Shown here piece by piece: positions 11,701 to 21,710 of a stretch of 64,000 nucleotides of DNA; positions within the stretch are counted from its first letter, which is position 1, and each line of letters opens with the position of its first letter. Origin of the DNA: Limnanthes douglasii subsp. nivea. Taxonomy: Eukaryota; Streptophyta; Magnoliopsida; Brassicales; Limnanthaceae. The position numbers and the translations under genes were made by a program. The DNA lies in contig JAUPFV010000001.1 in the NCBI GenBank assembly GCA_036936605.1, positions 217,029,530 to 217,093,529 of the forward strand, given 5' to 3'. A model generated the notes under the pieces. It was given only the letters and a program-made list of their open reading frames with translations, made no database searches and was not told the DNA's origin.

Positions 11701-12682
11701 AATTAGATAAAATTCATATTTTTGGCATCGTATGTCAATGAAATATTACTTGCCATAAAAAATAAAAATAAATACAGTTACCAAGAAATTCTTTTCAGAC
11801 TGATTATAAAAATCTCGGTGATGCATATTTTGTGTTAGGAATTAAAATTTATCAGGATCAACCCATGGAATTTTGGTTTTATCATAAAAAACGTATATTG
11901 AATTTGAGAGCATTTTACAACACTATGGGAAGACAAATAACAAAGGTGAACAAATGGTTATTTATAAAGGTGAAAAATTTAGTCTAAACAATGTTTGAAA
12001 ATAAAACTAAAGATATAGAATATGCAAAATATTTCATATGCTTTGGCTATTGGAAGTCTTATCTATCTCATGTTTACGAGGTAAAATATTTTATTTATTG
12101 TTATTATGTTAGAGAGATATGTAAGTAACATGGGAATGAGCATCAAAAGACACTTCAAAAAAGTTGTCGAGTATCTGGAATAATTTAACATCACAGATTG
12201 ACGCATGGGAAGTGAGATACACTGGAGATCGTAGGTTATTGTGACTTGGATTTTTTAGGATATGAGGATATTCGTCGTATGCATGATGTACGATGTCATG
12301 AAATAGTAAAAAACAAACACTTATTGCATCTTTCACTAAAGAGGCAGAATTCTTCACATATTTTGAGGCATCCAACCAGGTACTTTATTTGCGGAATTTT
12401 GTTAGAGAAATATAAATCCCGGAAGGGATAATAGACCATTTCTATTATGTTATAATAACGTTTAGTTGTTTAGTATTTAAACAGTTACACGAGATTGGTT
12501 AAGTCTAAACATGTAGATATCAAGTTCATGACTGTAAAAAAAGAATTTCAAAATCATCAAATTAGTAAGTAGCACATCATGAATAACTCTATGCTAGCGG
12601 ATCATCTAACTAAAAGATTGGTGTCTAAAGATTTTATTGAACACACCATTAATATGAGTGTTGTTTATTTAAAGGATTATTA
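8734..12682 (+). pseudogene. Old copia gag-pol remnant
   Basis: Decayed plus-strand gag-pol. Recognisable pieces are: a gag start reading 'YNLVGNK' just after a pyrimidine-rich AG (8731-8733); gag middle (about 8850-9200); a zinc knuckle with its histidine position damaged (about 9450-9505, 'CFHCKK'); integrase core ('RSDHGGE' around 10300); an integrase/RT linker with 'GFRFYDP'; an open piece of 84 codons (10983-11237); reverse transcriptase from about 11390, where the YVDD box has become YVNE at 11731-11742; and RNase H (about 12240-12680, 'QTLIASFTKEAEF'). The loss of the RT aspartates plus many stops means no activity. It is the same lineage as the element at 28335-34765. Confidence 0.8.
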
Positions 12683-12984
12683 ATGTAAGTGAGAGTTTAT
12701 GTTATCTAAGATATGTTTGTATTATGATATTGTACATTTAAGTTTATTAATTCGTGTGTATATATATATATATATATATATAACATGTTCTTGTTATTCA
12801 ATGACTTCAAGATGTATATGTGATTACATTTCATATTATTTTTATACAATTGAATATGATAGATCCATGTAGTTAATTATTGCGATGTTATGATTATTGG
12901 TGTGTTCCTTTACGATTTTTAATGCAATGAGGATGAATTTAGTTATATGTTACTAATGGTCATGTACGAAATTACTAAGTTTAT

Positions 12985-13234
12985 TGTTAGGGTGGTGACC
13001 AAAGTCCCACATCCCACATCGGTTAAACACGTGAAAGATCAGCGGTATATAAGTAAAAACATATCTCAACTAGTATGAGGTCTTTTGGAAGTTGACCAAA
13101 AGCAAATCCGTGAGGGACTCTGGGCGCCAAAGCGGACAATATCATACTAGTGTGGAGATTGGTTTTCCGTACTTATATACGGAGGCGGAATATGCGGACC
13201 GGACCCCTAATTCACAAAGCCCATATTCCCAACA
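12985..13234 (+). repeat. TRIM array LTR 1
   Basis: TGTTAGGG...CCCAACA, 250 bp. TATATAAG is present near 13043. The primer site TGGTATCAGAGC follows at 13237-13248. Confidence 0.9.
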
Positions 13235-13527
13235 CGTGGTATCAGAGCGCCAGACCCAGACAGAACGCGATGGTGGTGAAATTCTTAGAGGTCGAACATG
13301 ATGAATCAGTAGCCATGCTCAAAGTGATCTACTCTAGAGATCCTAGTTCGGAGCGTCCATGACTCATCAAGCAGCGGTACTTGATTGGAGTGGATAGTGG
13401 AGCTAAGGAACAAGGAAGATCCGCTGTAAAAATCTCTATTGCTCGGGTGGAGCAATCTCTGATTAGAGTGAGCGGATGAAAGTCAATTGAGAGGAGGCTA
13501 AGTGGTACTTTGTTTGAGAGGAGGATT

Positions 13528-13779
13528 TGTTAGGGTGGCGACCAAAGTCCCACATCCCACATCGGTTAAACATGGGAAGGATCAGTGGTATATAAGTAAG
13601 AACATATCTCAACTAGTATGAGGCCTTTTAGTAGTGGACCAAAGGCAAAGCCAAGAGGGCCTTCGGGTCCCAAAGCGAACAATATCATACTAGTGTTGAG
13701 ATCGGGTTGTTCTTACTTATATACGGAGGCGGAATATGCGGAACGAACCCCTATATTCACAACACCCATATTCCCAACA
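13528..13779 (+). repeat. TRIM array LTR 2 (central)
   Basis: TGTTAGGG...CCCAACA, 252 bp, preceded by the purine-rich GAGAGGAGG stretch. It is followed by the primer site TGGTATCAGAGC at 13782-13793, so it can act both as the 3' LTR of unit 1 and the 5' LTR of unit 2. Confidence 0.9.
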
Positions 13780-13801
13780 CGTGGTATCAGAGCGTCAGGC
13801 C

Positions 13802-13904
13802 CAGACGGAACGTGATGGTGGTGAAATTCTCGGAGATCGAACATGAAGAAGTTCAGACGGAACGTGATGGTGGTGAAATTCTCGGAGATCGAACATGAAG
13901 AAGT
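13802..13904 (+). repeat. 52-bp tandem duplication in TRIM internal segment 2
   Basis: The block starting CAGACGGAACGTGATGGTGG occurs at 13802 and again at 13854. The first internal segment has a single copy of the matching region (about 13259-13305), so the duplication is specific to unit 2. Confidence 0.9.
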
Positions 13905-14149
13905 TAGACGCCATGCTCAATGTGATATGTTCTAGAGGTTCTAGTTCAGAGTGCCCGTGGCTCATCAAGTGGTGGTACTTGATTGGAGTGAGGAGTGACG
14001 CTAAGGAACAAGACAGAATGGTCTAATAGGAGGTGAACAGTAACATCCGTAGTGCCTCTATGGTGAGGTAGTCTTCCAACCTGATAGAGTGGGCGGATGA
14101 AAGTCAATTGAGAGGAGGCTAATGTGGTACTTTGTTCGAGAGGAGGGTT

Positions 14150-14387
14150 TGTTAGGGTGGCGACCAAAGTCCCACATCCCATATCGGTTAAACATGGGAA
14201 GGATCAACGGTATATAAGTAAGAACATATCTCAACTAGTATGAGGCCTTTTGGAAGTGGACTAAAAGCAAAACCGTGCGGCCCTTCAGGTGCCAAAGCGG
14301 ACAATATCATACTAGTGTTGAGATCTTGTTGTTCTTACTTATATACGGAGGCGGAATATGCGGACCGAACCCCCTATATTCACAACA
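14150..14387 (+). repeat. TRIM array LTR 3, shortened 3' end
   Basis: 238 bp. It matches LTR 2 up to CACAACA and stops there, without the final CCCATATTCCCAACA. The target duplication TTTAT follows directly, so this shortened end is the integrated end and not a later deletion. Confidence 0.88.
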
Positions 14388-14566
14388 TTTATCTATATGA
14401 CTATAAAATTAAAAACATTCATTTGATAGATGTATCATATAATAGCATATAATGATCCAAATGATAGACCATATTCACAACATTTATCTATATGACTATA
14501 AAATTAAAAACATTCATTTGATAGATGCATCTTATAATAGCATATGATGATCCAAATGATAGACTA
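14377..14566 (+). repeat. 95-bp tandem duplication across a TRIM/copia junction
   Basis: Copy 1 is 14377-14471 and copy 2 is 14472-14566, with a few substitutions. The unit begins inside TRIM LTR 3 (TATTCACAACA) and runs through copia sequence to its purine-rich stretch, so it arose after the TRIM array inserted. Confidence 0.9.
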
Positions 14567-14567
14567 A

Positions 14568-15231
14568 TGTCATCGCATGTTTCATCGAGCAACATACTAA
14601 TAGATAAAATTTGTATAATGAAAATAATAATATATTACCAAGTTTATAAATGATAGAGTGGATCTAAAGAACAAACTTAACAAAAAAAAAAGAGTATTTC
14701 AAAACTATTTTGTGAAAACAAAATTAGTCTAGGGTTATGATACTTAAAAGTAAAAAAGTTAATAGATTTTATTTTTCATTTAAATTTGAAATCAAAATTG
14801 TAATAATATTTAAAAATAAATTTTGTTTGAATAATTTATTGAATTACACCGTTTCATAACTTAAAAATACGGATATATAAGTAAATGGAAATCAAAATTC
14901 TAACTATATATAAAAATAATTTGTTTAAATAACTTACGGTATTACACGATTTTATAATTTGAAAACACAGTTTGTATTTGTGTAGAATTCTTTTAAAATA
15001 TTTAACAAATCAAATATTAAAAAGTCAAGTTTGTTATCAACTTATAAGAAATCACTCTAAAAATCAAGGTTGCAAACTTTTATAGATCCAAACTTAATCA
15101 ATATTTACGAAAGGTAACAAAACAATTAAGTTTTTAAATTATGATTTTATCTTGTAAATATATTCCCCCGTCTTAACGTTACTCAAAATCTTTTGGTATT
15201 CCGTATTAACAAATACATTTTTATTTTAACA
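14568..15231 (+). repeat. 3' LTR of the old copia element
   Basis: It aligns with 461-1132. It starts TGTCATCG after a decayed purine tract (CCAAATGATAGAC, matching CCAAGTGGGAGAT of the young element). It keeps a GTAA donor dinucleotide at 15154 where the 5' copy has AT. Confidence 0.65.
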
Positions 15232-16160
15232 ATGACAATTGACTTGTCCAAATTTTATAATCTTCTAAAAAATAGTGATTCGGTCGGATTTCACGATTTT
15301 CTAATTGAAACACAAACAAGTGCTTCTGGCAAAACAAATTTATCATTCACATTAAAGTGGTAGATCTTCTTCTTCCTTCATATGCGGCGAGGCGACCCTT
15401 CATGAGCTTTAAGAGCTACTTATCTTTAAACAAAAAAATTGATAATTGCAGATTTTGACATAAATGAAGTAATAGAAATGGCAACAGTGGTTTATGAGTA
15501 GCAAGCAATTGAATTGATTCGGATCTATAAGTTTCTTGAAATTGACAGTCTGACAGAGTAAGTTCGACATGTTTATGAATCATTGAAAGTTTGTATTATT
15601 CGTTTGTATTTTACAGATTACTTTCTATAAAATATAGAATAAAGAATTCAAACTTTTGCGGGAGACATAATAATATTAATGAAAGGAGTAGGACATAATA
15701 CCAAATTCCTTTTCCTCATATATTAATATATTTTTGTGAAAGCACATGGTAGTACTGGTATTCATAAGAACTTTTTCCCATATTAATATACTTTTCTGAA
15801 AGCATTTGATTCACATGGTAGTATTATTATACGATTTCATGTATTTATTAATATATTTTTGTGTCGCATTACCAAATTGTTCAAAAAGATAATCAGGCCT
15901 TTTTAAGGATAAAACTATTTTCGCCCTTATGTTTTTTTTTATTTCTTTCGTATTTCAAAATAAAAAAAAATTATTCCTTGTTTTTATTATCTTGCTCTCG
16001 TTTTATCTTTTAATTTAAAACTCGATGACATTAACTATTATGAAATCCTTATATATCAACAAACATATGATTTAGCCCAATTAAATTCAACATATATGAT
16101 TTAGCTTCTTAAATTAAACCCTAAAAACAAAAACAAAACTTCAATTTTTTAAAGATTACT
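15232..16160. other. Intergenic AT-rich sequence
   Basis: No ORF or domain is recognised. A block of roughly 70 bp rich in 'tattaatata.ttttgtgaaagca' is repeated at about 15715-15850. The final 60 bp has AAACCCTA followed by an A/C-rich leader, like a plant 5' untranslated region, just before the ATG at 16162. Confidence 0.4.
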
Positions 16161-16161
16161 C

Positions 16162-16337
16162 ATGGAAGAAGAAGACACTCAAACTAAAGATTTAACACCA
16201 GAGAACATCAACCAATCAACCAACAAGGTAATTTAATCTTGTTTTTTAGTTTTATATTCATGTAACTTGAAAATTCCTGTTAAAAAAAAATATTTTCGGA
16301 AATCTCGATTTGTGCAGGTTTTAGCGGAAAACAACTA
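16162..16337 (+). CDS. Possible two-exon gene scrap, unidentified
   Basis: An ATG at 16162 opens a 22-codon acidic, polar stretch (starts MEEEDTQTKDL, ends INQSTNK) that ends exactly at AAG|GTAATT, a good plant donor (16227/16228). A T-rich 89-nt candidate intron ends in TTTGTGCAG at 16316. The next frame reads VLAENN and stops at 16337. The upstream leader (AAACCCTAAAAAC then A/C-rich) looks like a plant 5' untranslated region. The ORF is only 28 codons and no family is recognised. It may be the first two exons of a gene truncated by the palindrome chain that starts 19 bp later. Start choice rests on the leader and donor only; chance is possible. Confidence 0.3.
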
Positions 16338-16355
16338 ATTTCGAGACAGCAGCTA

Positions 16356-16531
16356 GGAATCAGGTGCTTTTTTTTTCAAGAAAACAAACACCTGATTCCG
16401 AGACAATATCTTGGAATCAGGTGCGTTTTTTAATAAAAAAACACCTGATTCCGAGACAACACCTCAGAATTAGGTGTTTTTTATATTTAAAAAGCACACC
16501 TAATTCCGAGATGCCGTCTCAGAATTAGGTG
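16356..16531. repeat. Chain of tandem palindromes (AATCAGGTG / CACCTGATT)
   Basis: Alternating inverted copies of an 11-bp word, GGAATCAGGTG and CACCTGATTCC. Hairpin 1 arms are 16356-16366 and 16389-16399; hairpin 2 arms are 16413-16423 and 16442-16452. Hairpin 3 uses the variant AGAATTAGGTG (16466-16476) with CACCTAATTCC (16497-16507). A fourth AGAATTAGGTG lies at 16521-16531. Loops are T- or A-rich; spacers contain CGAGA...TCTTG or CGAGA...TCTC, so each word can also pair across the spacer with the other neighbour. Function is unknown. Confidence 0.9.
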
Positions 16532-17309
16532 CATTTTGAAGTGTTGTTGATTTTTAAAATAACAAATGATTTCTACCTTAGACGAATTCGAGAGAGGCTG
16601 CCATTTTTTTCAAGATTAAAAGAGAAATCAAGTAGTTGGCTAGGGTTTGTTGTTTTTCAAGATTAGAAGAGAAATATGAAGAGGAGACCGTCTTTATAGT
16701 GACTATGCTAGGGTTAGGGTTTATGGGGGATTGATGGTGAGAAGCTAATAGGGCTAGTTGGGTGTGCATAAGTTAATATGGTGGGAGATAGTTGGAATGG
16801 TGGTAGAAATGGATGGAGTTGCTGGAGAATGAATGAGTTATGGGATAAAAATAAAGAAAATGATAAATATGTTATTTCCTTTACGGAGGAAATAAGAAAG
16901 TGGAGTTTTTTTTAATTTATGGAGAAAATAAAAAATTTCTCGAGGAAATAGCTTCACCCTATTTTCAATAGTTAAAATTGAGATGCAATCAAATAAATCT
17001 TATAAAGAAACCTATTAATAATATTAGAAAACACAAATAATAATTTGTATATTGTTATTTTTGTAAGTGCAATAATAGTAAAATTTGATGGATATTATTA
17101 TCGATTTTCGAAAGAGTTGGATATTTTAAATATATTATATGAGTTATATAAATATCATAAATATATATTAAATTGTACAAATTAAAAAAATAAATATTTT
17201 TTTAAGAAAAATAAATATCTTAAATAATATTGAATTGAATGATGTATTGAATGACATATATATAGTTAATCGATATTAAATAATACATTTGAGTAAATAT
17301 ATTTATAGT
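16532..17309. other. Non-coding, AT-rich
   Basis: A short minus-strand frame (16578-16769) contains a duplicated block 'tttttcaagatta.aagagaaat' and a TAGGGTTTG-like motif, but no domain. I see no gene. Confidence 0.4.
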
Positions 17310-18860
17310 ATTTTTTTATATTTCAATACTCTCTCGAATTGGTTCCAAAACATTTATAGATCTATACTTGTTTAAAAACCCGTGAAACCAAATACGTGAC
17401 AAAATTTTAGTGAACACACCAGTTAATTAGTCATTTAAACATATGTATAAAATATCAATTAATTTAGGTTGAACATGTTAGCGAATGTAGTGGTAGTCCA
17501 CTTTAATATGTTTGGTTCTTTCATAGAACACATGATTATAAGCAATGTACATTGCAACTTGATTATCAAAAAAGAGTTTTATAGGAGTGGTACATAGACA
17601 ATCTAGATTACTAAGAAGATTATAAAAACCATACGAGCTCACATATTGTAGAAGTCATCGTGTGATACTCAATTTAAGTGCTAGATCAAGTGATCATGTG
17701 TTATTTTTTACTTTTCCAAGATACTAGATTACTGCCAACAAGCATACAATATTCAGTAGTAGAACACCGGTCAAACACATTACAAACTAAAATATAATCA
17801 ATATATCCCGTAATATTAATGTGACCATTATGGGTCATGACTATTCCACGATACATTGTGCCCTTCAGATATCACATAATGAGTTTGACCATACCTAGAT
17901 GTTAAAACATTGGTACATGCATATGTTAACTAACAATACTAACTGCAAGCTAATATCCATTCATGTAATAGTCAAGTAGATGAGCTTTCCCACAAGTTTA
18001 TGATAATAACTAGGTAAGTTAAGGTTTTTTTTATGTAGAAGTCGGCCTCAATTGGCTATCGACTGGAGTAGCAGCGAGTTTGGTATGTAACATCTCAGCA
18101 TCTTGAAGTAAATATATAATGTATTTACGTTGGTTAAGGAATAACCTTTGTTTAAGGGTGTCATTTCAATCCCAAAAAAGTATTTCAATGAACCAAGATC
18201 CTTGATTAGAAATTAGTGTTCAAGTATATTTTTAACTGAGGAATATAATCAGTATTATTTTTTGATATTAATGAGATCATCGATGTATATTAATACCACA
18301 AATTTATCAACTGAAATTAAGAAGAACATAAAGAGATAAAAGTTGAGCTTATACTAAAACCGAGAGGTTTAAGAGCATAACTCAACCTGGCATGCCATGA
18401 CTTTATTTAAAAAAATAAATTGATTTATGATGTTGACATATCAAATTTGTGTTTTTACTATGAATATTCCCATGAGGAGGATTCATGAAACACTTTTTCT
18501 CAAGATCACCATGCAAGTATGCATTTTCATGTCAATCTGAAATAAAGATCATCCATTATTGATAACCACAAATAAAAGATCTCGCACCATTTTCATCTTG
18601 GTATGGAGAGAGAAATTCTCCTTGAAATCAACAACAAACGTTTGAGTGAAACCTTGACCAGTAAAACATGCTTTATGCCTATTAAAAAGAACCATTATAG
18701 TTGAATTTTTGTTTTAAACACCCATTGACTACCGATTGCATGTTTCCCGTAGAAGAATATACCATAATCCGATTTTTATTTTCGGCAAGCGCAGTTGATT
18801 TTTAATGTATAGTGTTTTGCCAAATCACATAGGATCTGGCTTCTTAATTTTTTCTTGACT
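17310..18860 (-). pseudogene. Minus-strand copia reverse transcriptase/RNase H remnant
   Basis: On the minus strand from 18860 downward the reading follows a copia polymerase. There is an RT start with 'AIGSQWVFK' and 'RHKA'-like residues (about 18760-18660). Next come 'LSYALKPLGFS' (about 18385-18350) and the catalytic YIDDL box (18276-18290). RNase H follows with 'STTEYCMLVGSNLVSWKSKK' (about 17765-17705), 'YHTMTSTICELVWF' and 'DNQVAMYIA', and the C-terminal 'LTGVFTKILSRIWFHGFL' (about 17430-17375). Frameshifts and stops are frequent. Gag, protease and integrase were not found. The RNase H wording differs from the plus-strand copia elements here, so this is another copia lineage. No LTR was identified. 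Confidence 0.75.
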
Positions 18861-19889
18861 CACTACCTTTTTTTTTAATGTAACTAGCATACATTATATA
18901 CCACACATTTGTCTTCTTATTAACAATATGTTACATGTTTTCTAGAATGCACATATAACATCAAGTTCTCTCTAATGCACATAACACTAATTATCTACAT
19001 CATATATAAAGTTTAGTATTATTATTTTGCACTTTTAGTCATAATCACAAAACGCAACTTACATCTTATGGTAGCAACGATATCTTGTGCTTGACACTCA
19101 CTATTTTATTGCACTGAGTTAAATTTTTCAAGTTTGTTCACTTTACTACTTTCTTATAAACTTTAATATATTCTTCATTACTACATGTTATACAAACTAC
19201 TTTAATATATTATGCTTCAACACGATATGCATATAAGATTACTCAGTTGAAACATATATTATTTTCATTGTGTTATGTGTAATAATCTCACTAATATATT
19301 TTACTTTTTTTATCTGTCGTAGTTTTCATTCACAATTGCTTTATTTTGGTGACCCACATGCTTCTTAGCACTTTGCATTATCATAATTTTTGCACACATA
19401 TTTTTATAGTTACTTTTATACTGGGTTGTTACACAATATCAATAAATGTAGTAATGACATATAGTAAGCATACAAGATGATTCAATGGTATATGAATACA
19501 TAAAGATTGAAATTATTTCAGGTAAGACATATTTAATCATGCTTAACATTGTGTAGTAAAAATACATGTTATCAATTTATATTAAAAAAAACTTATTGAA
19601 GTTAAAGATGACGTGGTAAAAAATAATTATCTATTTGTTATAGAGATAGAAGTTTATTTCCTTGAATAATGTATATCTTCATTATCAAGTAGACTCGTTT
19701 GAAAATAATAAGATAAAATAATAAGATAATGAAGAATTTTAGACAACATACTTTTAGCATTATTTTTAATTATATAACATTCTCACTAATCTTTTATTAA
19801 TAGTTAAATTATGTTCAAAATTTAAAATAGATTAATTTTAAATATATTAACACAATTTATACTAGTAAATATGTAGATCAAATCTAACA
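18861..19889. other. No gene recognised
   Basis: AT-rich (many T runs), with no ORF above 60 codons and no structure that I can name. It could include 5' parts of the minus-strand copia element decayed beyond recognition. Confidence 0.4.
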
Positions 19890-20860
19890 AGGCAAGTTAA
19901 AATGGATACATATACCCAATTTTAAGTAGATCAATCCGACTTTGATGAAGAACTATCATGACAAGTTTTTATTTTCTTTCAAATTCCAAAGCTATGGTGA
20001 TTCATATTAATAGGTGTATAAACTCAAACTATATTAATATAATTTAATATAATGGATGTTAACTAGGTCATTATTCAATAACTATTTACCAATTAATATA
20101 TATAAAAATATGTATATATTATTATTATTTTAGGTTACCTAAAATACAGGACATGGTTGATAATTATTTTAGTTTTATATATCAAAAGTACTTCATTGGT
20201 AACAAAAATATTACCTCAACATAAAAAATAATTATTAAGCAGTAGCCACAACAATAAAAATGATATTTTTTAAAGAATAGCTAAGTCTTGAAAAGTTCTA
20301 CCTTGTTATTATTAGAAATAGTTACGTTGTCATTATTGAATATGTAAATAGACGAAAACAAAGTAAGTTAAAAAATATAGATGGACCCAATTATAAGTAA
20401 AGGGACCAATTTTTGATGAAGAACGATCATGATGAGCTTTGGTTTGTTTTCCGAATACCAAAGCTATGATAGTTCGTATTAATAGGCGTGTAAACTCAAA
20501 CCATGTTATCATTTATATATAATGGGTGCTAAGTCAGTCGTTATTTAATAAATGTTTACCATTTAATATATAAAAAAATTACAGATATTAACATTTTGGG
20601 TCACCCGATTTAAACTATTAAATGATTAAATCTGAGAAAATATAGGGTAACGTTGATAATTTTTGAGTTTTATATCTTAAAAGTACCTTTTCCAAAGTGC
20701 CTTATATGTACCAAAAAGATTACCTCATCAAATAACAATTTATTTAGCAAGTTGTTTGTTTTTCTTTAAAACTAGCCAAAAGAGTGAGAATGAGAAAATT
20801 AAAAAAAATTAAAAAGAAAAAAGTCTTGAAAATTTATACCTTGTCATAAATCAAGAATCT
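19890..20860. repeat. Two diverged tandem copies of a roughly 0.5-kb unit
   Basis: Copy 1 (about 19890-20350) and copy 2 (about 20370-20860) share, in order, 'cccaattttaagtaga/cccaattataagtaaa', 'gatgaagaac.atcatga' (19944 and 20415), 'caaagctatg', 'attaatagg.gt.taaactcaaac', 'taatggatg', 'tttaccaattaatata', 'agttttatat.tcaaaagta', 'attacctca' and 'aagtcttgaaaa'. The unit is non-coding and of unknown origin. Confidence 0.8.
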
Positions 20861-21381
20861 AAAAAATTGATGTTTGAGCCCAGATTTGAACCACGAATCT
20901 CTTGGTTGTGTGACTAACAAAATGACCAATTTCATCATCCAAACTTGTTCTAATTTTAATGTACATAGAATGTTTGCGTTAAGTATGAGGGGAAAAACAT
21001 TATTATATACAAAAAAATATAGAATATGTCAACTAAAATAACTAGAGCCTTAAGATGACCTAGCTAATTTAGTATATATATTATTGATAATAGGTTGCAC
21101 TATCAAGAATGTAACTCATCATTATATTAAGAATAATCATTTCGTTTAATAATTTAGAACGTTAATATCAATATGAATTCAAATTCAATGAGTATTAAAC
21201 AATTAAGACTTTATTAATAATTTGACATTATGACTTTGTCCTTGACACTTCAAACATAATGTATTTATTATAACACAATGAGTACAAGTTAAATGATAAT
21301 AAGTTACTTAAGTCTCACAGGACAGATAAATATGAAAAAATTATCAAATAATAAGTCTAGTATCTAGGAAGATAACAAGAT

Positions 21382-21695
21382 GACACAAAGGGCCGTAAAT
21401 TCCTAGACTATATGTAAAGTAGCTAACATGGTTGTAAGCAAAGCTGATAATCTCATATTCAGAAGGCCATGGAAGTGGCTGTAAACTTTAGAACTATATT
21501 TAAGTTACAAACATGGTTATAAGTCAATCCGATGATCTTAAAATATCAAGAGGCCACCAAAGAGGCAGTAAACACCCAAACTATGTGCCAAGTAGATATA
21601 TGACGATAAGCCAAGCCATTGATCAAGCAATCATGTAAACGTTCGTAAAACCCAACTATAAGTGTCATAATTATAAGCTTCTTATAAGATAAATA
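21382..21695. repeat. Degenerate tandem repeat of about 85 bp
   Basis: Three full units start near 21382, 21466 and 21553, with a partial one near 21638. Each has 'gtaaa...aactat' then 'aa.t.g.taagc'-type blocks. The SINE at 21711 inserted directly beside the last unit. Confidence 0.7.
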
Positions 21696-21710
21696 AAACG
21701 ACATAGTTCG

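Larger units (their letters stand above)
12985..14387 (+). mobile_element. Tandem TRIM array: LTR-internal-LTR-internal-LTR
   Basis: Three LTR copies (12985-13234, 13528-13779, 14150-14387) are separated by two internal segments (13235-13527 and 13780-14149). The whole block is flanked by the 5-bp duplication TTTAT (12980-12984 and 14388-14392). It therefore behaves as one insertion, into the 3' non-coding part of the old copia element. LTRs carry the 'CCCACATCGGTT' start common in plant TRIMs. Each complete LTR is followed after CG by TGGTATCAGAGC, an initiator tRNA-Met primer site. Internal segments end in a purine-rich GAGAGGAGG stretch before the next LTR. No protein is encoded. LTR2 and LTR3 look more alike than either does to LTR1. 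LTR3 ends at an internal CACAACA and lacks the last bases of LTR2. Confidence 0.9.
461..15231 (+). mobile_element. Old Ty1/copia retrotransposon, interrupted by a LINE and a TRIM array
   Basis: Two diverged direct repeats of about 670 bp (461-1132 and 14568-15231) bracket a decayed gag-pol reading on the plus strand. In order there is a 5' LTR, a relic primer site, a leader of about 1.5 kb, gag with a damaged zinc knuckle (about 9450-9505), integrase (about 10240-10330), reverse transcriptase (about 11390-11900), RNase H (about 12240-12680), a non-coding 3' segment and a 3' LTR. Removing the LINE (2646-8619) and the TRIM array (12985-14387) leaves a normal copia layout. Leader, LTR and RNase H-to-LTR lengths then match the young element at 28335-34765. 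No terminal target-site duplication could be recognised, as expected for an old copy. LTR ends are set by alignment to each other and may be off by several bases. Confidence 0.72.

Noticed and set aside
13092..14452. Several 60-70-codon plus and minus ORFs
   Set aside because: They recur at the same offset in each TRIM LTR/internal copy and have no domain; TRIMs are non-coding.
16356..16531. CRISPR-like array
   Set aside because: Words alternate in orientation and spacers are A/T loops; this is a palindrome chain in a plant genome, not a CRISPR array.
20868..20960. tRNA-like word on the minus strand (GGTTCAAATCTGG, B-box-like)
   Set aside because: A plausible B box, but I could not place a convincing A box or cloverleaf, tail or duplications; not enough to call a tRNA or SINE.
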